This document shows, in pieces, positions 7,764-14,964 of a DNA stretch of 35,704 nucleotides. Numbering within the stretch: the stretch's first letter is position 1; every line of letters begins with the position of its first letter. The notes under the pieces are model-generated. The model saw nothing but the letters and a program-made list of their open reading frames with translations, was not told the origin of the DNA and made no database searches. The stretch comes from Mariniblastus sp. GTDB taxonomy: Bacteria > Planctomycetota > Planctomycetia > Pirellulales > Pirellulaceae. The stretch is from positions 1 to 35,704 of the forward strand of contig JALZWN010000305.1 of assembly GCA_023300235.1 (NCBI GenBank), read 5' to 3'. The translations under genes and the position numbers were made by a program.

Positions 7764-7778
7764 CCCCCCCCCCTCCCC
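7764..7778. repeat. C10 homopolymer tract just downstream of the ATP-grasp gene
   Basis: Ten consecutive C residues (7764-7773) followed by TCCCC lie in the 167-base gap between the ATP-grasp stop and the DUF2237 start. On the coding (minus) strand this is a G tract. It could be slippage-prone; no regulatory role is demonstrated. Confidence 0.6.
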
Positions 7779-7793
7779 TTCGGGCTATCTTGG

Positions 7794-8813
7794 TCAGTTT
7801 AGCATTTGGCGGGCGATTTGACCGTCGCCAAGTTTTTGGCTCAGTAACAAGTAAGACATCGTGATTCGTGGGTTGATTTCGATCAGCACGTCGTGGTTGG
7901 GGTCGCTGTCGCTGAGCACAATGTCGAACCCCAAAAATCCTCGGGTTTTGGGGAGGTGTGCCAACGCTCGTTCGGCAACCTGTCGGGCTCGGCGTTTTTG
8001 GTCGGCTGATAGGCTGTCTTCTGATCGTAAATATTCGCCAACTGGTTGCGGGTGGAGGATTTGTTCCATCGCTGGATAGAAAGTCGGTTCGGCGTCCGGT
8101 CGGCAGACCGCTGCGATGCTCGCCGGAACCCCAGAGATGAATTGCTCGACGCGAAAGTTGGATTGTTGATCGAGCGGGAGGCTGGCAAGCCAGGTTGCGA
8201 ACGCGGTGGTCGAAGTGGAAAACTCAATTCCTTCACTGCCTGCTCCGTCGGCGGGTTTGACGACGATGGGTAGCCAATCGGTTTGTTGTGTGTGGGAGAG
8301 TTTCAAGAAACTGTCCAGTGGCATTCCTGGTGGGATCTGGTCGAAGCCATGTTCGGTCAGCCGGTCGGCGAGTTTGTTTTTGTTGGAGGTTGCGAGGACA
8401 AAGTCTAGCGCCGACGAGATGAGTTTGTGTTTTTCGTCGCCAAGCCAGCCGATGGCATTGGCAAGGCAGTTGTCGGTTTCGGGGGCGATCAACAAAATCG
8501 CGTCTGCGTCGCCAGCGAGTGAATTAAGTTTGGATTTTAAATCGACCTGGCCGTCGATCGGGTGAACATCGGCCACTTGGGCAAGTCTGGCTAGTGTGGT
8601 TTTAGCTGGAGGGATGTTCGTCTGGGCGGCGTTGAGGGCTTGGGTCAGTCGGCTGTCGACCATCCAGTGGACGGTAGCGAATTTGGACAAGTCCAGTCCG
8701 ACGGCTGAAACCATGGCAGAGCCTTGTTGCAGCATGTTACTGGCTGAATCTAGCGAAGCATTGTCCTGCCAGAGGCCCCCGCCGGTGAGCCATTCAAATA
8801 TTAGGACTCTCAT
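7794..8813 (-). CDS. ATP-grasp ligase (COG1821-like, possible MfnD-type)
   Basis: This is a 339-residue cytosolic protein. The start M-R-V-L-I-F-E-W-L-T-G-G-G and the general layout resemble COG1821 ATP-grasp carboligases, the group containing tyramine:L-glutamate ligase (MfnD) of methanofuran synthesis. The ATP-grasp core is visible as IVVKPADGAGSEG (ATP lysine and glycine-rich loop), VEQFISGVPAS, and G-F-D-I-V-L-S-D then VLIEINPRIT, with Glu312 and Asn314 as likely Mg ligands. An upstream start at 8900 adds 29 residues without family resemblance. Planctomycetes carry C1-transfer pathways using methanopterin-type cofactors, so a cofactor-synthesis role is plausible. No other gene of that pathway is in the window. 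Fold assignment is firm; substrate is inferred. Confidence 0.8.
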   Translation of the reverse strand: MRVLIFEWLTGGGLWQDNASLDSASNMLQQGSAMVSAVGLDLSKFATVHWMVDSRLTQALNAAQTNIPPAKTTLARLAQVADVHPIDGQVDLKSKLNSLAGDADAILLIAPETDNCLANAIGWLGDEKHKLISSALDFVLATSNKNKLADRLTEHGFDQIPPGMPLDSFLKLSHTQQTDWLPIVVKPADGAGSEGIEFSTSTTAFATWLASLPLDQQSNFRVEQFISGVPASIAAVCRPDAEPTFYPAMEQILHPQPVGEYLRSEDSLSADQKRRARQVAERALAHLPKTRGFLGFDIVLSDSDPNHDVLIEINPRITMSYLLLSQKLGDGQIARQMLN

Positions 8814-8960
8814 CGGAAGCTCGTTTGGTAAGTAAGTTTTTGGTTTCGACTGAGAATTTGATTTGATCTCGATAGCGGGTTGTGTAACAATTGTATCCAA
8901 TAGGATCCGGCGTTGTAGCTGGGGCTTAGTAAGCTGTTTTTAAAACGTCAGGTAATCGTC

Positions 8961-9329
8961 GTGTCAACAATCGATACTCGCATAGAAGCTGGAGTTCTGG
9001 TGATTTACCTCCAGGATGCTCGCATCATCGACGAACGCCGGATTGCGGCTTTGGGGCAAGAACTTACTGAGTTGGTGCATGACACCGAGTGCGATCGCAT
9101 CGTTTTGAGTTTTGAAAATGTTGGGTTTATGTCCTCGGCGATGATCGGCAAGCTGGTTGCTTTCGAGAAAAAATGCAAATCGCTGGACGCCAAGCTACGC
9201 CTTTGTGACATCGGTGAGAACATCGACGAGGTGTTCAAGTTGATGCGTTTGGAAAAGGTTTTCAACATTGACGAGAATGAAGAGGCCTCGCTGAAGCGGT
9301 TTGGGAAGACTTCTCGGTTGGGTGGCTAG
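8961..9329 (+). CDS. STAS-domain protein (anti-sigma factor antagonist-like)
   Basis: This is a 122-residue single-domain protein with GTG start at 8961 and an AGG-type ribosome site about 8 bases upstream. The STAS pattern is seen as a leading beta strand (V-L-V-I-Y-L), an R-I-V-L-S-F-E-N-V strand, and the G-F-M-S-S-A-M-I-G-K-L loop, whose Ser58/Ser59 correspond to the phosphorylatable serine region of SpoIIAA-type antagonists. LRLCDIGENIDEVFKL and LEKVFNI follow. Such proteins bind anti-sigma kinases or act in stressosome-like switches. No kinase, phosphatase or sigma gene is adjacent, so the partner must be elsewhere. It is divergent from the ATP-grasp gene. Confidence 0.88.
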   Translation: MSTIDTRIEAGVLVIYLQDARIIDERRIAALGQELTELVHDTECDRIVLSFENVGFMSSAMIGKLVAFEKKCKSLDAKLRLCDIGENIDEVFKLMRLEKVFNIDENEEASLKRFGKTSRLGG

Positions 9330-9529
9330 GGTTGGGTGGCGCAGCGGTCGGAGTCTGAGGCAGCGGTCGGAGCCTGGGGGTCTGGGGTGGTTGGGGGCTC
9401 CGCCAGATTGAATCCATTACGCGTTGGGCGATCATTTATAGGGACTCCCTGGTTTGTACTCCTTCGTTTGTAAAACGGGTTTACCTTGGTGCTTTTTCGA
9501 CGTGTCAGATAAGAAAATCAATCACGGAT
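9330..9529. other. Spacer after the STAS gene with a 19-base tandem duplication
   Basis: No gene was found. The sequence beginning GCAGCGGTCGGAG is present twice in tandem at 9341-9359 and 9360-9378, with 17 of 19 positions alike. The surroundings are G-rich and show no promoter I can support. Confidence 0.5.
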
Positions 9530-9581
9530 GAACACCGATAAACACGGATTTCCAAGTGAGCATTCGTGTTTATCAGTGTTC
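9530..9581. repeat. Palindromic repeat of the GAACACCGATAAACACG type
   Basis: The left arm 9530-9546 and the right arm 9565-9581 (CGTGTTTATCAGTGTTC) are inverted copies at 16 of 17 positions, with an 18-base loop. Elements of the form cacgGATGAACAC..GATAAACACGGA are, from general knowledge, common intergenic palindromes in planctomycetes and related genomes. Confidence 0.7.
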
Positions 9582-9712
9582 GTCGGTGGTTGAGACGTTT
9601 TCTGTCGCTTCGAGTGCGTGACAGAAAATAGAGCTGGTAGGATCGTTTCGTCGTCTTAGGCGAGGGATGTCTTTCGAGCCAAATTTGGTCATTCTGGTGA
9701 ATTAGCTTTTAG

Positions 9713-9747
9713 GTTTGAGCGGTGACAAGCCGACTCAAACTCTTTTT
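9713..9747 (+). terminator. Rho-independent-type terminator hairpin
   Basis: GTTTGAGCGG pairs with CCGACTCAAAC (one bulged A) around TGACAAG, and TCTTTTT follows at once. It faces the plus strand, about 385 bases after the STAS stop, so it may end that transcript or protect aceE from read-through. Confidence 0.6.
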
Positions 9748-10206
9748 AATCGTCAAATTTCGCCGCAACGACCGGGCATGCCCCGTTATCGGGCTTTTGG
9801 GTTGCTTATGCCCAAATAAGCAAACGTTTAGGAACTGAGTTCTTTACTTTATCGGTTCCATTTACGAGAATTAGGCGGCTTGAAGCAATCGTCGGTTGGG
9901 AAATACGTCCGTTGGCCTCGCATCGCCGAAGTTAAGGGTGGATGAATTTTCGTCGCCGGTTGTGATCACTCGCACCTAGTGCAAATCTTGACACGTTTTC
10001 AGCAATGAGATTTAGGGGCTGTTTGCTAAACAGTTTCCGACGTTTCGTTGCTTTACGTCGTGGTTGAGTGATCGCTTGTTTGGCCGAACCAAGATGAGAT
10101 CCAGTCGAAAGCCTGGGCTTGGACACGCCGCGAATTTTGCCGCAAACTCACTACCGCTTTACTTAAGTGTTTGGCGGAGAGTATAGATATTTAAAGGACA
10201 CGATAT
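9748..10206. other. Leader region of the pyruvate dehydrogenase genes
   Basis: No gene is supportable; a 64-codon minus frame at 9932-10126 has no motif. Just before aceE, AAAGGA at 10193-10198 forms a well-placed ribosome site. I could not settle on a promoter. Confidence 0.45.
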
Positions 10207-12948
10207 ATGTCGGATGTGATCAAGTCAGACCCAAACTCGATTAATGATCCCGGAGACTCTTACGTTAACACAACCGATGCCGACCCAGCGGAAACACGGG
10301 AGTGGCTTGAGTCGCTTGAGTACGTTTTGTCCAGCAAGGGTAAGGACCGGGCAAAGTACTTGCTGTCGGTTTTGGAAGCCAAGGCGTTGATGGAAGGCGT
10401 GGACATGCCCGCCAAGTCCAACACGGCTTACATCAACACGATCTCAAAAGAGAACACACCGCCCTACCCCGGCAACCGTGAGATCGAGCGTCGGATTAAA
10501 AGCTTCGTTCGTTGGAACGCGATGGCGATGGTCGTTAAAGCCAACCGCACGACGAAGGCCCCCGGTTTGGGAGCGGTTGGTGGACACATTAGTACGTTCG
10601 CTTCTTCGGCCACGCTTTACGAAGTTGCTTACAACCATATCTTCCGTGGTCGTGGTCCTTCGGGCTACGATGGCGATCAGATTTATTTCCAAGGGCACGG
10701 TTCGCCAGGAATGTACTCACGTGCTTTCATGGAAGGCCGCTTCGGGGAAGACAATCTGAATAACTTCCGCCGCGAACTTCAGGACACACAAGGCCTGTCG
10801 TCTTACCCGCACCCTTGGTTGATGCCGGGCTTCTGGGAATACCCAACGGTGTCAATGGGCTTGGGCCCGATCATGGCGATCTATCAGGCTCGCTTTAATG
10901 AATACCTGAAAGACCGTGGTATCAAAGACACTTCGAATCAGCGAGTCTGGGCTTACTTGGGCGATGGCGAATGCGATGAGCCAGAATCCTTGGGAGCGAT
11001 TACGCTCGCCGGTCGCGAAAAGCTGGACAACTTGAAGTTCGTGGTCAACTGCAATCTGCAGCGTTTGGACGGCCCGGTTCGCGGTAACGGCAAGATCATC
11101 CAAGAGCTTGAGGCGTTGTTCCGCGGAGCTGGTTGGAACGTGATTAAAGTCTGTTGGGGCAGCGACTGGGATCCACTGTTAGAAGAAGACAAGCTCGGTT
11201 CGTTGGTCAAGCGAATGGACGAAGTTGTCGACGGTCAGTATCAAAAGTACGTCGGCATGCCTGGCAGTTATGTTCGAGACCACTTCTTTGGCAAGTATCC
11301 TGAGTTGTTGGAGTTGGTCAAGAATTACAGCGACGAGAAACTAACTCGTATGCGTCGTGGCGGCCACGACCCGGAGAAAGTTTACGCAGCGTATCGCGCA
11401 GCAGAACTGCACAAAGGCCAGCCGACCGTGATCCTTGCCAAGACCGTCAAAGGTTTTGGATTGGGAGATGCCGGTGAAGGCAAGATGGTTGCTCACAACA
11501 CCAAGACGATGGAAGAGAAGAACTTGTTAGAGTTCCGGACTCGTTTTGGGATTCCGATTTCCGACGAAGAAGTCGGCAATGTGCCGTACTACAAGCCTTC
11601 GGAAGATTCGGCTGAAATTAAGTACATGAAGCAACGCCGCGAAGCGCTTGGAGGTCCTGTTCCATCGCGTCCGACAGAGCATCCGAAGACGGAAGTTCCG
11701 ACGTTCGAGGATTATCGAAAGTACATCGATCGCGACAGTGAGAAGAAAGAAATCTCAACAACCATGAGTGCCGTTCGTTTGCTGTCGAAATTGTGTGCAG
11801 ACAAGGGAATCGGCAAGAACATTGTTCCAATCGTGCCGGATGAGTCTCGCACCTTTGGCATGGAAGGCATGTTCAAGCAGGTCGGTATCTACGCTCATGC
11901 GGGCCAGCTTTATGAGCCAGCCGATAGCGATAACAAAATGGCTTACTACCGTGAGTCGCAAGACGGTCAGTTGCTTGAAGAAGGCATCTCCGAAGCCGGA
12001 GCTCAGTCGTCCTTCAACGCGGCCGGTACTGCTTATAGTGCTCACGGCATCAACATGATTCCGTTTTATATCTACTACTCGATGTTTGGCTTTCAGCGTG
12101 TTGGTGACTTGATCTGGGCTGCTCAAGACATGCGAGCCAAGGGCTTTTTGTTAGGCGGAACGGCTGGCCGAACTTCGCTTAACGGTGAAGGCTTGCAGCA
12201 TCAAGACGGACATAGTTTGGTCAACGCAATCGCATTCCCATCGGTTCGCGCTTATGACCCTGCTTTTCATTACGAAACGGCAGTCGTCATCTTTGACGGT
12301 TTGAAAAAACTGTACCAAGAAGGTGAAACGGCGATCTATTACTTGATGGTCGGCAACGATGACTACATCATGCCGAAGATGCCAGAGGGTTGCGAAGAAG
12401 GCATCATCAAAGGGATGTACAAGTTCCGTAGCGTCGAAGCTGATAAACATCGCCATCGCGTGCAGCTATTCGGTAGCGGTGCGATCATGCAAGGCGTGTT
12501 GAAAGCTCAACAGATCTTGGCCGAGAAGTATGGTGTCTCTAGCGACGTTTGGTCGGTGACCAGCTACAACGAACTCCGTCGTGACGCTCAGGCTTGCAAG
12601 CGTTGGAACATGTTCCACCCAACCAGCCCGAAGCGAAAAGGTTACTTGGAAACCGTCATGGAAGGTGCCGAAGGCCCGGTCATCGCAGCGAGCGATTACG
12701 TTCAGGCGTTGGCCGAGCAAGTGGCTCCGTTCATCGATGGTGGCTTCCGTGCGCTTGGTACTGACGGTATGGGCCGTTCGGAAACCCGCCCTGCCCTGCG
12801 ACGTCACTTTGAAGTGGACGCCGAGTGCATCACGATTGCTTCGTTGTATCAGTTGGCCGAGCAAGGCAAGATTGAGCTCAGCGAAGTTGAGCAAGCGATC
12901 AAGGACTTGGGTGTGAATCCTGAGAAAGTTAACCCGCTTTACGCGTAA
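10207..12948 (+). CDS. aceE: Pyruvate dehydrogenase E1 component (homodimeric type)
   Basis: This 913-residue protein (E. coli AceE has 887) decarboxylates pyruvate with thiamine diphosphate and passes the acetyl group to the lipoyl arm of E2. The thiamine-binding motif is GDGECDEPES from residue 252 to about NCNLQRLDGPVRGN (281-294). Other family landmarks are G-L-G-A-V-G-G-H-I-S-T-F-A-S near residue 120, GQGSPG-like GHGSPG, I-V-P-D-E-S-R-T-F-G-M-E-G-M-F in the second half, and the R-A-D-like C-terminal G-T-D-G-M-G-R-S-E-T-R. The first 30 residues are a divergent leader. AAAGGA lies 8 bases before the ATG. The E2 gene follows after 141 bases. Codon use and strand agree with aceF, so one transcript is likely. 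Confidence 0.97.
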   Translation: MSDVIKSDPNSINDPGDSYVNTTDADPAETREWLESLEYVLSSKGKDRAKYLLSVLEAKALMEGVDMPAKSNTAYINTISKENTPPYPGNREIERRIKSFVRWNAMAMVVKANRTTKAPGLGAVGGHISTFASSATLYEVAYNHIFRGRGPSGYDGDQIYFQGHGSPGMYSRAFMEGRFGEDNLNNFRRELQDTQGLSSYPHPWLMPGFWEYPTVSMGLGPIMAIYQARFNEYLKDRGIKDTSNQRVWAYLGDGECDEPESLGAITLAGREKLDNLKFVVNCNLQRLDGPVRGNGKIIQELEALFRGAGWNVIKVCWGSDWDPLLEEDKLGSLVKRMDEVVDGQYQKYVGMPGSYVRDHFFGKYPELLELVKNYSDEKLTRMRRGGHDPEKVYAAYRAAELHKGQPTVILAKTVKGFGLGDAGEGKMVAHNTKTMEEKNLLEFRTRFGIPISDEEVGNVPYYKPSEDSAEIKYMKQRREALGGPVPSRPTEHPKTEVPTFEDYRKYIDRDSEKKEISTTMSAVRLLSKLCADKGIGKNIVPIVPDESRTFGMEGMFKQVGIYAHAGQLYEPADSDNKMAYYRESQDGQLLEEGISEAGAQSSFNAAGTAYSAHGINMIPFYIYYSMFGFQRVGDLIWAAQDMRAKGFLLGGTAGRTSLNGEGLQHQDGHSLVNAIAFPSVRAYDPAFHYETAVVIFDGLKKLYQEGETAIYYLMVGNDDYIMPKMPEGCEEGIIKGMYKFRSVEADKHRHRVQLFGSGAIMQGVLKAQQILAEKYGVSSDVWSVTSYNELRRDAQACKRWNMFHPTSPKRKGYLETVMEGAEGPVIAASDYVQALAEQVAPFIDGGFRALGTDGMGRSETRPALRRHFEVDAECITIASLYQLAEQGKIELSEVEQAIKDLGVNPEKVNPLYA

Positions 12949-13089
12949 CCATGGCAAGGCAACCGCTGGGAGTTTCTCGGCGGTGCTTTGTGTTTGTGAG
13001 ACTGGGTCTTACGAATAACAAAACAAACAGGTTCGTCAGTTCCGGCGACCATTTATCCAAATTTCGACTACGAGCATTTCAAATAAATC

Positions 13090-14427
13090 ATGGCTGTTGA
13101 ATTCAAACTAGATAATCTTGGCGACGGCGTCGAATCAGGCGACGTGTTGGAAATTTTGGTTGCTGTAGGCGACACGATCGAGCTTGAGCAAGACGTGATT
13201 GAGCTAGAGACTGACAAGGCGACCGTGATGGTGCCCAGTGAGTTTGCAGGAACGGTAACGAAGATTTGCTGTGCGGAAGGCGATACGCTTAAACCTGGCG
13301 ATGTGGTGATGGAAGTGGAAGCTTCTGGAGCCGCACCGGCTGCCCCAGCGCCTGCCGCACCGGCGGTTGCCCCGGCCGCACCTGCTCCTGCGGCGGCTGC
13401 ACCAACCCCGCCACCAGCTCCCGCACCGGTTGCTCCGGCTCCTGCCCCCGTGGCAGCGGCACCTGCTCCGGCAGCCCCGGTCAAGCCAGCTGCGCCTGTC
13501 GTTTCTTCGGTTCCCGATGGCGGTCAAGTCGCAGCCGGTCCAGCGATCCGACGTTTTGCTCGTGAAGTCGGTGTTGATCTTGGTGCCGTATCAGGATCGG
13601 GGGCCAACGGACGTATTGTTCGCGACGACGTGCTAAAGGTCGTTCGTGAAGGAAGTGCTGCTCGTCCTGCCGGCACAGGTTCGGCTCCTGCGATTCCAGC
13701 TGGCACTGAAACCGATGGTTTCGGCCCGGTTCGTGTCGAGAAGATGCCAAAGATTCGCAAGACCATCGCCAAGAAAATGCATGAGTCGTGGACGACTTGT
13801 CCTCGCGTGACCAACTTTGACGATGCCGACGTGACGGCGCTTGAAGATATTCGTCAGAAGAGCAAGCAAGAATACGTTCAAGGCGGCGTGAAGCTGACCA
13901 CGATGCCGTTCATCGTCAAAGCCGTTGCGATGGCCTTGAAGAATCATCCGGTGATTAACGCTTCGGTGGATATGGAAGCCGGCCAGATCATTTACAAAGA
14001 CTACGTCAACGTGGGTATCGCGGTTGATACCGAGACTGGTTTGGTCGTGCCGAACTTACGCGACGTTGACAAGACTGGCATTCCGGACATCGCAAGGCAA
14101 CTTGGTACTCTGGCTGATAACGCTCGCAGCAATAATTTTGCAGTTAGCGACCTTCGAGGCGGTACGTTCACGATTAGTAATTTGGGTGCGATCGGTGGTA
14201 CTTATTCGACGCCGATCATTAACACGCCAGAGACTGCGATTTTGTTGGTCGGCCGATCACGCAAGTTGCCGGTTGTTGTCGAGAACGATGAGATCGCCGT
14301 TCGTTTGATGATGCCGTTGAGCCTGTCGTACGATCACCGCTTGATCGACGGCGGAGCAGCAGCACGCTTCCTGAAAGAAGTCATCGGCTACTTGGAATCA
14401 CCAAGCCGTTTGCTGTTGGCGTTCTAA
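13090..14427 (+). CDS. aceF: Pyruvate dehydrogenase E2 (dihydrolipoyl acetyltransferase)
   Basis: This 445-residue protein has three recognisable parts. Residues 1-78 form one lipoyl domain with Lys43 in ELETDKATV as the lipoylation site. Residues of about 79-140 are an Ala/Pro linker. Residues 149-186 (A-G-P-A-I-R-R-F-A-R-E-V-G-V-D through N-G-R-I-V-R-D-D-V) form the peripheral subunit-binding domain. The C-terminal catalytic domain ends with SYDHRLIDGG, whose His416 and Asp420 are the acetyltransferase residues. There is only one lipoyl domain, against three in E. coli. The E3 (lipoamide dehydrogenase) gene does not follow and must lie elsewhere. No strong ribosome site precedes the ATG at 13090. 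Confidence 0.96.
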   Translation: MAVEFKLDNLGDGVESGDVLEILVAVGDTIELEQDVIELETDKATVMVPSEFAGTVTKICCAEGDTLKPGDVVMEVEASGAAPAAPAPAAPAVAPAAPAPAAAAPTPPPAPAPVAPAPAPVAAAPAPAAPVKPAAPVVSSVPDGGQVAAGPAIRRFAREVGVDLGAVSGSGANGRIVRDDVLKVVREGSAARPAGTGSAPAIPAGTETDGFGPVRVEKMPKIRKTIAKKMHESWTTCPRVTNFDDADVTALEDIRQKSKQEYVQGGVKLTTMPFIVKAVAMALKNHPVINASVDMEAGQIIYKDYVNVGIAVDTETGLVVPNLRDVDKTGIPDIARQLGTLADNARSNNFAVSDLRGGTFTISNLGAIGGTYSTPIINTPETAILLVGRSRKLPVVVENDEIAVRLMMPLSLSYDHRLIDGGAAARFLKEVIGYLESPSRLLLAF

Positions 14428-14964
14428 ACTTGCAATGAGTTAGCGTTGAACCATGGAGCCGCTTAAAACTCTGTGTTCTCTTGGGTTGTGGCTGTAAAAG
14501 GCCAAGGGCCTGGCCATTTCTCTAGCCCAGCCGAAGGAACTGAAGGTTCCGCAGGGCTGGGGCAGCATCGCCAGATACATTCAAGGGGCCAACGGCCCGG
14601 CGGTTAGAGAACCTGCCGTAGTACCATTTAACTGCCGGACCGTTGATCCTTTGTGCGTGGGAATGCATCCCAACCCAGCCTTTCAAATCTTCGATTCTTA
14701 GGCTGGGCTAAAAAAACTGCCAGCCCCTTGGGCTTAAACGATTCTCTTTCGTTGCTATCGGTGAGCGTTTTCAGCGCTGGGAAAACACTGCCTGTTGAAA
14801 TCCCGGAATTATTCGCATCTGCCACTAAACCCCCGGAAGCCCCTGGATGGGGCAATGAATTGGAAGGAAAAAGTTTGCGTCGGGTTTGCTCAGGCTCTAA
14901 ACTCGGGGAAGCGAAGCTTGCGATGTTTGACGCCCTTTTCTATCTGATCGGCTGACTCCTCCGG
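14428..14964. other. Spacer between aceF and comEC with two CCCAGCC hairpins
   Basis: I find no gene I can support. A 100-codon plus frame (14653-14955) and its minus shadow lack motifs. Two hairpins use the same CCCAGCC/GGCTGGG edge. One is 14526-14532 with 14555-14561, with an inner GGAAC/GTTCC stem at 14536-14540 and 14546-14550. The other is 14674-14681 with 14700-14707. Confidence 0.5.
14526..14561. repeat. Two-tier hairpin downstream of aceF
   Basis: CCCAGCC (14526-14532) pairs with GGCTGGG (14555-14561), and GGAAC (14536-14540) with GTTCC (14546-14550) around a five-base loop. No T tract follows, so it is not a classic intrinsic terminator. A second CCCAGCCT/AGGCTGGG hairpin lies at 14674-14707. 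Confidence 0.55.

Noticed and set aside
10158..10187. Promoter TTTACT / TATAGA before aceE
   Set aside because: The start of transcription would fall inside the ribosome site, and both hexamers match consensus at only four positions.
13068..13484. Minus-strand Gly/Ala-rich frame resembling a repeat protein
   Set aside because: It is the antisense of the Ala/Pro linker of aceF, which produces Gly/Ala codons on the opposite strand.
14674..14707. Intrinsic terminator for aceF
   Set aside because: The CCCAGCCT/AGGCTGGG stem is followed by an A run on the plus strand rather than a T run, so it does not have terminator form.
14653..14955. 100-codon plus-strand frame before comEC
   Set aside because: It runs through hairpin-forming spacer sequence, has no recognisable domain, and an equally open frame exists on the other strand.
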